Notes: generated by a model from the letters alone, not told the origin. DNA of 7,645 nt from an uncultured Lachnospiraceae bacterium (GCA_902767195.1 CACXGS010000219.1:1-7645), one strand, 5' to 3'; shown: positions 1 through 5,735, counted from the stretch's first letter. A program made the numbers and translations.

Positions 1-1085
1 TCCACTCCTTTTGCTCTCATAAGAGCACGGAACTCGCCGATGGTCAAAACATGGTCCGCATTGCCTTCGATTCCGGAAACGGCCTCGCTCTTCTTGGCGA
101 TACATGGCCCGATGAAGACCGTAATCGCATCTGGATCTTTGGCTTTGACCATTCTGGACACGGCACACATGGGAGATACCGTAGTGGAGATGTATGGAGC
201 AGCTTTGGGATAATTCTTCCGAATCATATTGACGAAGGCCGGACAGCAGGATGTGGTCTTCTTTTCTCCATTCTTGTAGGCCTCTGCCCACTCCTCTGCT
301 TCTGCTGCCGCAGTAAGGTCTCCGCCCAGGCCGACCTCGATCATCTCGCTAAAGCCGACATCTTTGGCCGCTTTTCTCAGGCTGGCCATGGTGATATCCG
401 CTCCAAACTGGCCTTCCAGTGCCGGGGCAAACATAGCCACTACTTTCTTTCCGTCACGGATGGCAGAAGCAACCTGTACCACATGGGTTACCGTGCCGAT
501 GGCTCCGAAAGGACAGCTGTGGACACAGTGTCCGCAGGAAATACATTTCTCATCATCAATAACAGCCAGACCCGTATCCGGATCCACAATCAGCGCATCC
601 ACCGGACAGCTCTTCCTACATGGACGAATCAGGTCCGCAATGGCATTGTAGGGGCAGGCCTTGGCACACTGGCCGCACTCTTTACATTTGGAAGGATCAA
701 TATAGGCCTGATGCATGCCTATGGTGATGGCACCGAAGCGGCAGGAATTATAGCAGGCCTTTCCCATACATTTCTGACAGTTGTTGGTAACCGTGTAGCG
801 CGCGATAGGACATTCCTCACAGGCTGCGGGAATCACATAGACAATCTTGGTCGGATCCTCTGCCGGTTTCCCCAGGGGATGCCTTCCCTCGGCAAGATTC
901 ACTCTCTGGCGGATTACTTCCCGCTCCTTATAGATACAGCAGCGATACTGGGCTTTGGGGCCCGGAATCATCTCGTAGGCAATGGAATCTCTTTCCTCAT
1001 CCAGCTTTCCTTCAAAGGAAAGTTTGGCGATCCGATAAAGCACTTCGTGTTTTAATTTCAATGTGGTCGCATCATTCGTTACCAT
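1..1085 (-). CDS. [FeFe]-hydrogenase, group B-type, with N-terminal 4Fe-4S clusters (C-terminus cut by left edge)
   Basis: The 361 visible codons encode a monomeric-type [FeFe]-hydrogenase, a cytoplasmic enzyme that interconverts protons plus electrons and H2, usually coupled to ferredoxin. Seen: cysteine-rich iron-sulfur segments at C103/C106/C111/C115, C134/C137/C140/C144 (CxxCxxCxxxCP), C156/C160 and C181/C184/C187/C191 (CxxCxxCxxxCP). The H-cluster domain begins near residue 215 and shows the L1 motif TSCCPAF (C280, C281), a TVSPM segment (S304) and the L2 motif FIGPCIAKKSE (C328). The third H-cluster motif, which supplies the last two cysteine ligands, would lie beyond the window. TSCCPAF and GPC, in place of the MPC of classical clostridial enzymes, point to the group B family; that assignment is from memory of the family. 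The start is the ATG at 1085, 6 nt after a strong AGGAGG at 1092-1097. It lies downstream of the flavoprotein gene but beyond a terminator, so it probably has its own promoter, which I could not place. No maturase or partner subunit gene is visible here. Confidence 0.93.
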   Translation of the reverse strand, partial: MVTNDATTLKLKHEVLYRIAKLSFEGKLDEERDSIAYEMIPGPKAQYRCCIYKEREVIRQRVNLAEGRHPLGKPAEDPTKIVYVIPAACEECPIARYTVTNNCQKCMGKACYNSCRFGAITIGMHQAYIDPSKCKECGQCAKACPYNAIADLIRPCRKSCPVDALIVDPDTGLAVIDDEKCISCGHCVHSCPFGAIGTVTHVVQVASAIRDGKKVVAMFAPALEGQFGADITMASLRKAAKDVGFSEMIEVGLGGDLTAAAEAEEWAEAYKNGEKKTTSCCPAFVNMIRKNYPKAAPYISTTVSPMCAVSRMVKAKDPDAITVFIGPCIAKKSEAVSGIEGNADHVLTIGEFRALMRAKGV

Positions 1086-1129
1086 ATGTATCCTCCTGTT
1101 TAAAATGATTCTTGGGTTCTTCAGTTATT

Positions 1130-1171
1130 AAAAAGCCTGCTTCACATATTTGGAAATATATGAAACAGGCT
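1130..1171 (-). terminator. Intrinsic terminator after the thioredoxin-reductase-like gene
   Basis: An 18-nt inverted repeat (arms 1134-1151 and 1154-1171, two-base centre) is followed on the minus strand by five T residues and AATAA. In the minus-strand transcript all 18 positions can pair, two as G-U wobbles. In a plus-strand transcript the same two positions would be C-A mismatches. This asymmetry supports minus-strand termination. It lies 40 nt after the flavoprotein stop and 45 nt before the hydrogenase start. Confidence 0.82.
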
Positions 1172-1183
1172 GCATGATCAACA

Positions 1184-1206
1184 ATATATGGGCTCTTGCC
1201 CTATAT
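1184..1206 (-). other. Small hairpin in the 3' UTR, upstream of the main terminator
   Basis: GGGC (1190-1193) and GCCC (1198-1201) pair around a 4-nt loop. The stem extends by five A/T pairs (1184-1188 with 1202-1206), with one bulged base at 1189. No T-run follows, so it is not a terminator by itself. It may be an additional 3' stem-loop of the flavoprotein mRNA or simply chance structure. Confidence 0.35.
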
Positions 1207-1210
1207 CCGG

Positions 1211-2116
1211 TTAACGAAGTGTCTTCAGGTAGTGGGAAATGGTATATATGGCAGCTGCCCCGTCCGCGACGGCGGTAACCACCTGCCTCAGAAGCTTCGT
1301 CCTGACATCTCCGGCAGCAAAAAGTCCCGGTACAGGAGTCGCACAGCTCTCTCCGGCAATAATATATCCGTTCTCGTCAAGCTCGGTCAGCCCGCGGACC
1401 AGCTCCGTATTAGGCCGGGCACCGATGGCCTCAAACATGCCATCCACTTTAATAGAACTTCCATCGCTCAGGGACAGGCTCTCCAGCTTCGCCCCGCCTT
1501 CACAGCTCTTCACGGTACATCCGGTCCGGATCATCACATGATCCATGGCTTCCAACCGCTTTAATGTCCCGGGATTCCCGCTGAACTCCCTGTCAAGATT
1601 AATCAGGTGGACTCTGGTACACATGCCGGAAAGATAGAGGGCACTGTCCAGTGCGGAATCTCCTCCTCCGATCACAGCAACGGACTGATCTCTGTAAAAT
1701 GGTCCGTCACATACCACACAGGAGTGGACTCCCCTGCCGAAAAGCCGCTGCTCTCCGAAAACTCCCAGTGTTCTGGGTGTCGTCCCCGCGCAGTAGAGAA
1801 CCGCTCTGGACTGATGAACACTGCCGTCGGAAAGGACTGTCTCCCAGTTCTTGTTCCAGTCACGTCGAATGGAAGTCACTTCTCCTTCCACGAAGGAAAC
1901 ATCCATGGAGATGGCATGCTGACGGAAGCTCTCACCAAGCTCATATCCGGAAACATTGGGCAGACCAAGATAGTTGTCCACCTTAGGGCTTCCTATGATC
2001 TGACCGCTGCCCATGCTATTCTTTTCTATGACCACTGCATCGATATTGGCCCGTTTGGCATATACCGCAGCGGAAAGACCTGCCGGCCCGCTGCCGATAA
2101 TGGTAAGATCCCGCAT
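1211..2116 (-). CDS. Thioredoxin-reductase-like FAD/dithiol oxidoreductase with altered NAD(P)H site
   Basis: This 301-aa flavoprotein has the full thioredoxin reductase layout: N-terminal FAD-binding GSGPAGL (8-14), redox-active dithiol CVVCDG (C133, C136), second dinucleotide fold GGGDSA (150-155), and C-terminal FAD motif FAAGDV (266-271) followed by RQVVTAVADGAAA. The length is near the roughly 310 aa usual for low-molecular-weight bacterial TrxR. Known: such enzymes pass electrons through FAD to the CxxC and on to thioredoxin or a related protein in the cytoplasm. Odd: after the second nucleotide fold, where E. coli TrxR reads HRRDGFR, this protein reads NLDREFS (173-179). All the arginines that contact the NADPH 2'-phosphate are thus gone. 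It may use NADH or another donor, or a different acceptor, so I do not assign trxB. The ATG at 2116 has AAAGGAG 6 nt upstream. It follows the small membrane ORF by 94 nt and ends at a strong terminator. Confidence 0.9.
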   Translation of the reverse strand: MRDLTIIGSGPAGLSAAVYAKRANIDAVVIEKNSMGSGQIIGSPKVDNYLGLPNVSGYELGESFRQHAISMDVSFVEGEVTSIRRDWNKNWETVLSDGSVHQSRAVLYCAGTTPRTLGVFGEQRLFGRGVHSCVVCDGPFYRDQSVAVIGGGDSALDSALYLSGMCTRVHLINLDREFSGNPGTLKRLEAMDHVMIRTGCTVKSCEGGAKLESLSLSDGSSIKVDGMFEAIGARPNTELVRGLTELDENGYIIAGESCATPVPGLFAAGDVRTKLLRQVVTAVADGAAAIYTISHYLKTLR

Positions 2117-2149
2117 AACCTTCTCCTTTCCCCTGATTATCTAAACTAC

Positions 2150-2158
2150 ATTTTATCA
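2150..2158 (-). promoter_or_regulatory. Possible extended -10 promoter for the flavoprotein gene
   Basis: The minus strand reads TGATAAAAT, a TG-extended -10 with hexamer TAAAAT (2150-2155), about 33 nt before the flavoprotein ATG. I see no good -35 hexamer at 17 nt. It could give the flavoprotein its own transcript in addition to read-through from the HD gene promoter. Evidence is base match only. Confidence 0.35.
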
Positions 2159-2210
2159 TATTCTCCTGCAAAAATCTACAAAAACCGCTGGTTCAACAGC
2201 AAAAGATTCC

Positions 2211-2381
2211 CTATCTGCTGGCGATATAGATCAGTGCAAAACGTGTGGCGATCACACATGCTACCAGAAGAATGACATACAGGACTACTTTCTTCCAGTT
2301 CTTCCGTCCGATCTCCAGCTGGATCAGATAAAGCCCCAAAACAAGCAGTAATAAAATCACAATCGTAAAAATGATCCACAT
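2211..2381 (-). CDS. Small two-helix membrane protein, 56 aa, function unknown
   Basis: The ATG at 2381 to TAG at 2211-2213 encodes 56 residues beginning MWIIFTIVILLLLV. Two hydrophobic helices (about residues 2-20 and 31-50) flank a short basic, polar loop (QLEIGRKNWKK, 21-31), so both ends should face the same side of the membrane. A GAGGG ribosome site sits 7 nt before the start. It lies 56 nt after the HD-hydrolase stop and 94 nt before the flavoprotein, all on one strand, so co-transcription is likely. I recognise no family. The regular hydrophobic pattern, the ribosome site and the operon position argue that it is real. The alternative GTG-started reading of the same stretch (2176-2379) gives a polar, cysteine-rich peptide without domain character and is less credible. 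Confidence 0.68.
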   Translation of the reverse strand: MWIIFTIVILLLLVLGLYLIQLEIGRKNWKKVVLYVILLVACVIATRFALIYIASR

Positions 2382-2437
2382 AATAATTCCCTCTGATTCC
2401 TTATTATTCTGTTAAGTAATCCAGCCATCTGGCCGGC

Positions 2438-3175
2438 TTACCAGAGCTTCTTACAGCTGACACCGTGCTTCTCCAGGAAAGGCGGCAGATCTTCTGCCGG
2501 ACAGTCGGCAAGAAATTCCGCAATCTTCTCAAGCAGCGAGACTTTGGTCGATCCGTCGAAAAGCTGCCCTTCCTCCAGTTCAAGGCGGAGCAGTTCCCTG
2601 TTGTCTCTCTCAAGGATACCGTAACGGACCATATCTTTATCAGCCTTCTTTTCGCATCCTCTGTCATAATAGAGAGCAAGGAAATATTCCTGATCTTCGC
2701 TCATGGGTATGGATCTTACAGCCTGACCCTCCGGGCCGTCTTCCCGAGGCGGAGTAAGAAGAGCCCGGGCAATCCGGTACTTCCTGTTCCTGGTGCGGTC
2801 AGCCGGTCCTATGGTGTTCAGCCTCGTATAATCCGTATTATGAGCAAGGTCCTCCAGCTTGATCTTCCTGGCCAGTTCATTCTTACGGATACTGAGGATA
2901 TACTCCATATAGGGAACCGAACGGTCATGGGTCAGCGTATCTACTGCATCCAGCACTTCCTCCGGAAAACCGGCATCCGCCAGATCCTCCCGGCTGTAAT
3001 CGGTATCCTCCAGCACATCGTGAAGAAGTGCGGTACAGATCTCATATTCCGTGGACATCTGCTCTGCCAGATGGACAGGATGAAAGACATAGGGCAGGTC
3101 TGCCGCATCTTTCTGTCCTCTGTGTGCCGTGTAGCATATCTTCAAAGCATTCTTTGTCAGATCTGTATAAAGCAT
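2438..3175 (-). CDS. RelA/SpoT-type HD-domain hydrolase, no synthetase domain
   Basis: This is a 245-aa cytoplasmic protein whose first ~130 residues match the HD hydrolase of RelA/SpoT enzymes, which removes pyrophosphate from (p)ppGpp. Numbered from the chosen start, the metal-site residues are H32 (FHPVHLAEQ), H52-D53 followed by E56-D57 (LLHDVLEDT), and D109 in KLEDLAHNTD. The order and spacing are those of SpoT/Rel. There is no nucleotidyltransferase (synthetase) domain, TGS or ACT domain. The C-terminal ~110 residues are charged and of no family I know. It may be a small alarmone hydrolase, or an HD enzyme acting on another nucleotide. Start choice: ATGs at 3187 and 3175 are in frame. 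GGAAGG abuts the first, too close for a normal ribosome site, but lies 12 nt before the second, and related proteins as I recall them begin MLYT or MIYT, so I prefer 3175. A perfect promoter lies upstream. Confidence 0.85.
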   Translation of the reverse strand: MLYTDLTKNALKICYTAHRGQKDAADLPYVFHPVHLAEQMSTEYEICTALLHDVLEDTDYSREDLADAGFPEEVLDAVDTLTHDRSVPYMEYILSIRKNELARKIKLEDLAHNTDYTRLNTIGPADRTRNRKYRIARALLTPPREDGPEGQAVRSIPMSEDQEYFLALYYDRGCEKKADKDMVRYGILERDNRELLRLELEEGQLFDGSTKVSLLEKIAEFLADCPAEDLPPFLEKHGVSCKKLW

Positions 3176-3231
3176 TCCGACTCGCATCCTTCCTTCTTCA
3201 GCTGTACCATATCTTTATGCTCATCAATTTT

Positions 3232-3260
3232 ATTATAAAATCCACACAAACCCATGTCAA
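3232..3260 (-). promoter_or_regulatory. Consensus sigma-A promoter for the HD-hydrolase gene
   Basis: On the minus strand TTGACA (3255-3260) and TATAAT (3232-3237) are both perfect consensus hexamers, separated by exactly 17 bp (3238-3254). Transcription would begin near 3225, giving a leader of roughly 40-50 nt to the HD gene. No comparably good plus-strand promoter for the divergent amidase is visible in 3188-3304. Its control region must share or overlap this element. Confidence 0.87.
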
Positions 3261-3304
3261 TATGATAAACTGGTAATCTAAAGCCAAGAAAGGAGTGTAT
3301 TTCT

Positions 3305-4213
3305 GTGAAAATACCAGCAATCCTGTTCTGCATCATGACAATTATTCTGCTCTGGAACCTTCCTTTTTCCTGCCGGGGTGCAGGCAAAGAATCAGGGAAC
3401 GAAAGCAGAGAAGTCCGTATTGTTCTGGATCCCGGACATGGAGGAGAGGATGCGGGAGCGGCAGACTTCGGTGTTGAGGAAAAGGATCTGAATCTCCAGA
3501 TTGCCCTCTTCCTGAAAGAAGAACTGGAACAATACCGTCATGTGAAAGTTTTCCTGACCCGGGACGGAGATTCCCTTCTGACCCTTCCGGACCGCACCCA
3601 GGCTGCCGTGGATCATGAAGCCCATGTCCTGATCAGTCTTCACAACAATGCTTCCGGGCCTGTCGCCCCCTACCGGGAAGGATGTACCGTCCTGACGGCC
3701 CAGGGAAATTATAAACCGGATATGGCATATGAGGAGCAGAAGCTGGCTTGCTGCATCCTGTCCGAACTGGAAATACTGGGAATCCGGAATCAGGGCATTC
3801 TTCTCCGGGATTCCGAGAACGGTACCTGTTATGAAGACGGAAGCACGGCAGATTACTATGCCATTATCCGCAACGGCCTGAATCATGACGTCCCCAGTAT
3901 CCTGATTGAGCATGCTTTTTTGGACAATGAAGAAGACTTCCACAGTTTTCTGGAAGGGGAAGAAAAAATAAAAGCCCTGGCACAAGCGGATGCCAGGGGT
4001 ATTGCAAAATATTACGGGCTCATTCACCGGGAAACAAATCAGGTCCTTCCCGAACCGAACAACTATAACGTCGTCTTTGTGCATTCCGTTGATGAAAATC
4101 CCGATCACAATATTATAAGCGAAGAGATTTTTTATCCCTCAAAATCCATTGACCAGACGGTGGAAGATTATCTGAAAAATCTGTCCAGAGCAATCAAAAA
4201 CTTAAAAGAATAA
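3305..4213 (+). CDS. N-acetylmuramoyl-L-alanine amidase (Amidase_3), secreted or membrane-anchored
   Basis: This 302-aa zinc amidase cleaves the amide bond between N-acetylmuramic acid and L-alanine in peptidoglycan, outside the cell membrane. A hydrophobic N-terminus (about 3-22) forms a signal peptide or anchor. LPFSC at 19-23 is a poor lipobox, so a lipoprotein is possible but not supported. The catalytic domain runs from about residue 37 to 238: LDPGHGGEDAGA with zinc ligand H45, E59 in the GVEEKDLNL segment, LTRDGD (75-80), ISLHNNA with H113, and the catalytic glutamate E202 in ILIEHAFLDN. The last ~65 residues are acidic and polar and match no cell-wall-binding repeat that I recognise. 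It is not an obvious CwlD, given its tail and longer length. The GTG start at 3305 has AAAGGAG (3289-3295) 9 nt upstream. It is the only plus-strand gene here. Its stop is one base from the convergent psd stop, and no plus-strand terminator is visible after it. Confidence 0.92.
   Translation: MKIPAILFCIMTIILLWNLPFSCRGAGKESGNESREVRIVLDPGHGGEDAGAADFGVEEKDLNLQIALFLKEELEQYRHVKVFLTRDGDSLLTLPDRTQAAVDHEAHVLISLHNNASGPVAPYREGCTVLTAQGNYKPDMAYEEQKLACCILSELEILGIRNQGILLRDSENGTCYEDGSTADYYAIIRNGLNHDVPSILIEHAFLDNEEDFHSFLEGEEKIKALAQADARGIAKYYGLIHRETNQVLPEPNNYNVVFVHSVDENPDHNIISEEIFYPSKSIDQTVEDYLKNLSRAIKNLKE
3963..3998 (-). terminator. Intrinsic terminator of the lipid operon, embedded in the amidase coding sequence
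   Basis: An 8-bp perfect stem CCCTGGCA/TGCCAGGG (3975-3982 with 3991-3998, 8-nt loop) is followed on the minus strand by C, TTTT, A and TTTTTT (3973 down to 3963). That is a textbook intrinsic terminator for minus-strand transcription. It lies 217 nt past the psd stop and inside the 3' third of the convergent amidase gene. On the plus strand the stem is followed by GTATTGC, so it would not stop the amidase transcript. Confidence 0.8.
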
Positions 4214-4214
4214 A

Positions 4215-5036
4215 TCACAGGCCGATTGCTTCTCCCAGTTTTTCTCCCATCCTTACCGGAATCTCTTCTTCTGTATCCAGAAGTCGAACCAGATCCTCCC
4301 GCAAAGAAGCCTTTCCCTGTGGAAGCAGCACGATGATGGTGGAGCCGCCATATTCAAAATGCCCTTTCTCCTCTCCTCTAAAGACAGGACAGGGACCGGG
4401 GGCTTCATTCACGATCCGGCCCACCAGCATTGCTCCCACTTCCATCTGGACACATTTTCCGAAATGATCCGTATCAATAACGGTGTATTCTCTCGTATTC
4501 TCAATAAATACCGGAAAGTGGGACAGGGCGACGGGTCTTACCGTGTGATAAAGACCTTTTATTCTCCTGTTCTCATGTTTGCAGCCGCTGTCAAAATATA
4601 CATATCTGTGATAATGCTGCACACACAGCCGAAACACCAGACAGTATCCCCCTTCCAGGCTTTCTGCAAGCCTTCTGTCACGAAGAAGACTTCGGATGCT
4701 GAAGCTGCTCTGCTTCACCCGAAGGACAGTATCCCCACTGATCCGGCAGGGAGTCAGCAGCCCGTCACAGGGAGCCACCAGATCCTTTTCCCCGGAGCTT
4801 ACAGGGCGAAGTCCTTCCCGAATCCTCCTGCAGAAAAAATCATTAAAACTGTGAATTCCTTCCATCCTGTAGTCTTCAAGGGGAATCCGATTCTTTCTGA
4901 CAAATGGTCTGATGAGAACCTTCGACATCCGGCTGTCCATGAGCTTTCCCGACAGCAGGGACACCGGACGGCTGATCAGGGGCCTCAGAAGAATTCTTCC
5001 TGTTTTTGTTTTATACAAATACGTTAAGATATTCAT
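4215..5036 (-). CDS. psd: Phosphatidylserine decarboxylase proenzyme
   Basis: This 273-aa enzyme decarboxylates phosphatidylserine to phosphatidylethanolamine at the cytoplasmic face of the membrane. Family hallmarks seen: APCDG with D91 (expected protease-triad aspartate), VQHYHRY with H141/H143 (expected histidine of the triad or active site), HTVRP with H164, and the self-cleavage motif GGST (230-233). Cleavage between G231 and S232 would give a beta chain of about 231 residues and an alpha chain of about 42, whose N-terminal serine becomes the pyruvoyl cofactor. GGST replaces the LGST of E. coli. The length is normal for the family. The gene begins 3 nt after the pssA stop, and the preceding bases (end of pssA) contain no purine-rich ribosome site. 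Translation is therefore probably coupled to pssA. It is the last gene of the lipid operon, and its terminator lies beyond the stop inside the convergent amidase gene. Confidence 0.94.
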   Translation of the reverse strand: MNILTYLYKTKTGRILLRPLISRPVSLLSGKLMDSRMSKVLIRPFVRKNRIPLEDYRMEGIHSFNDFFCRRIREGLRPVSSGEKDLVAPCDGLLTPCRISGDTVLRVKQSSFSIRSLLRDRRLAESLEGGYCLVFRLCVQHYHRYVYFDSGCKHENRRIKGLYHTVRPVALSHFPVFIENTREYTVIDTDHFGKCVQMEVGAMLVGRIVNEAPGPCPVFRGEEKGHFEYGGSTIIVLLPQGKASLREDLVRLLDTEEEIPVRMGEKLGEAIGL

Positions 5037-5039
5037 AGT

Positions 5040-5735
5040 CTAAAGAAACCAGATAAAAGCAATAAGATTCATAACAAACTCTAAGAATCCGATGATGATA
5101 ATAATAGTCAGACCAATCTTTCCCGGTTTTCTCACCTTGACATTCAGAACGAACATCATGGCATTAAACAGCATAACAATAAAGTACAGGATCGTACAGT
5201 CCCACCGGGTAAAGAAATGGGCGGCCATGACCAGGGGAAAAATCAGGGCTGAGGAAGTAACCGGCAAGCCGATATAATAAGTGATGCCTGTCTGTCTGGC
5301 CTCCTCTTCCCGATTCTCACAGGTGGCATTAAAATATGCCAGACGGATCAGAGCCGCAAGCACATAGAATAAGGCAATGATCAGGAGAAGAATCAAAAGA
5401 AAGAAATTCCCTTCGTAATTCTTTCGTGAAACCAGCTCGGTGAAAATCCCGCTGACTCTTAACTGGGCCAGTCCTATGGAAACCGGAAGAACACCAAAAC
5501 AGATCAGGTCTGCCAGGGAGTCGATCTGGACACCGAAATTCTTCTCGAATTCCGTCCGGTCTTTCTTAGTCCGGGCTACCTTTCCGTCAAAAGCATCCAG
5601 GATACCGGATACCATCAGAAAAAAGATTCCCAGATCCGGGTGTCCCACTCCGGTCATAGAGACCAGAACACCAATCATACCTGAAGCCATGGATAGATAT
5701 GTCAGTACAACAGTATAATCGTAAACACCAATCAT
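5040..5735 (-). CDS. pssA: CDP-diacylglycerol--serine O-phosphatidyltransferase (phosphatidylserine synthase)
   Basis: This 231-aa integral membrane enzyme transfers the phosphatidyl group from CDP-diacylglycerol to L-serine, giving the substrate for the neighbouring Psd. The CDP-alcohol phosphatidyltransferase signature is present: D47, D50-G51, A54-R55, G68, D72 and D76, in the context DAFDGKVAR...GVQIDSLAD. The spacing between AR and G is 12 residues (TKKDRTEFEKNF), whereas the textbook signature, as in B. subtilis PssA, has 8. The catalytic aspartates are all kept. Six or so hydrophobic segments follow the usual topology (roughly 8-28, 35-47, 77-92, 111-135, 150-172, 180-197 and 206-230). 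The ATG at 5735 has a perfect AGGAGG 8 nt upstream and overlaps the TGA of the upstream flippase-like gene in an ATGA. A 3-nt gap leads to psd. The pairing with psd makes a serine head group more likely than glycerol or inositol. Confidence 0.93.
   Translation of the reverse strand: MIGVYDYTVVLTYLSMASGMIGVLVSMTGVGHPDLGIFFLMVSGILDAFDGKVARTKKDRTEFEKNFGVQIDSLADLICFGVLPVSIGLAQLRVSGIFTELVSRKNYEGNFFLLILLLIIALFYVLAALIRLAYFNATCENREEEARQTGITYYIGLPVTSSALIFPLVMAAHFFTRWDCTILYFIVMLFNAMMFVLNVKVRKPGKIGLTIIIIIGFLEFVMNLIAFIWFL

Noticed and set aside
51..1055. Long open frame (334 codons) on the plus strand
   Set aside because: It is fully antisense to the [FeFe]-hydrogenase, whose minus-strand translation has clear ferredoxin and H-cluster motifs. 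The plus-strand product has no recognisable domain.
1130..1171. Rex-type redox operator overlapping the hairpin upstream of the hydrogenase
   Set aside because: The inverted repeat lacks the TTGTTAA-N4-TTAACAA core and is better explained as a terminator.
2175..2205. Possible terminator between the small membrane gene and the flavoprotein (GCTG/CAGC followed by GGTTTTTG)
   Set aside because: The stem is only 4 bp and does not abut the T-run. It is too weak to call.
2176..2379. GTG-started 67-codon minus-strand frame over the small membrane gene
   Set aside because: It competes with the ATG-started 56-aa frame, which has a better ribosome site and a convincing two-helix membrane pattern.
2413..2440. 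Hairpin CCGGCCAGATGGCTGG just after the HD-hydrolase stop, as a possible terminator
   Set aside because: The loop is only two bases, one pair is a wobble, and no T-run follows (ATTACTT). It does not argue against read-through into the small ORF.
2483..2499. 7-bp perfect stem CGGCAGA/TCTGCCG in the HD-hydrolase gene
   Set aside because: It lies inside coding sequence and is not followed by a T-run on either strand (CCTTTCC on the minus strand). I treat it as chance.
2465..3238. 257-codon plus-strand open frame
   Set aside because: It is antisense to the HD hydrolase, has no family features, and arises from the codon bias of the real gene.
3188..3304. Plus-strand promoter for the amidase (candidates TATGAT at 3261, TAATCT at 3274)
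   Set aside because: None has a matching -35 at a proper distance. The best plus-strand combinations match the consensus poorly, so no promoter is called.
3392..4108. 238-codon minus-strand open frame
   Set aside because: It is antisense to the amidase, whose zinc-site motifs are intact. It has no ribosome site or domain.
4359..5027. 222-codon plus-strand open frame
   Set aside because: It is antisense to psd and its product lacks any recognisable motif.
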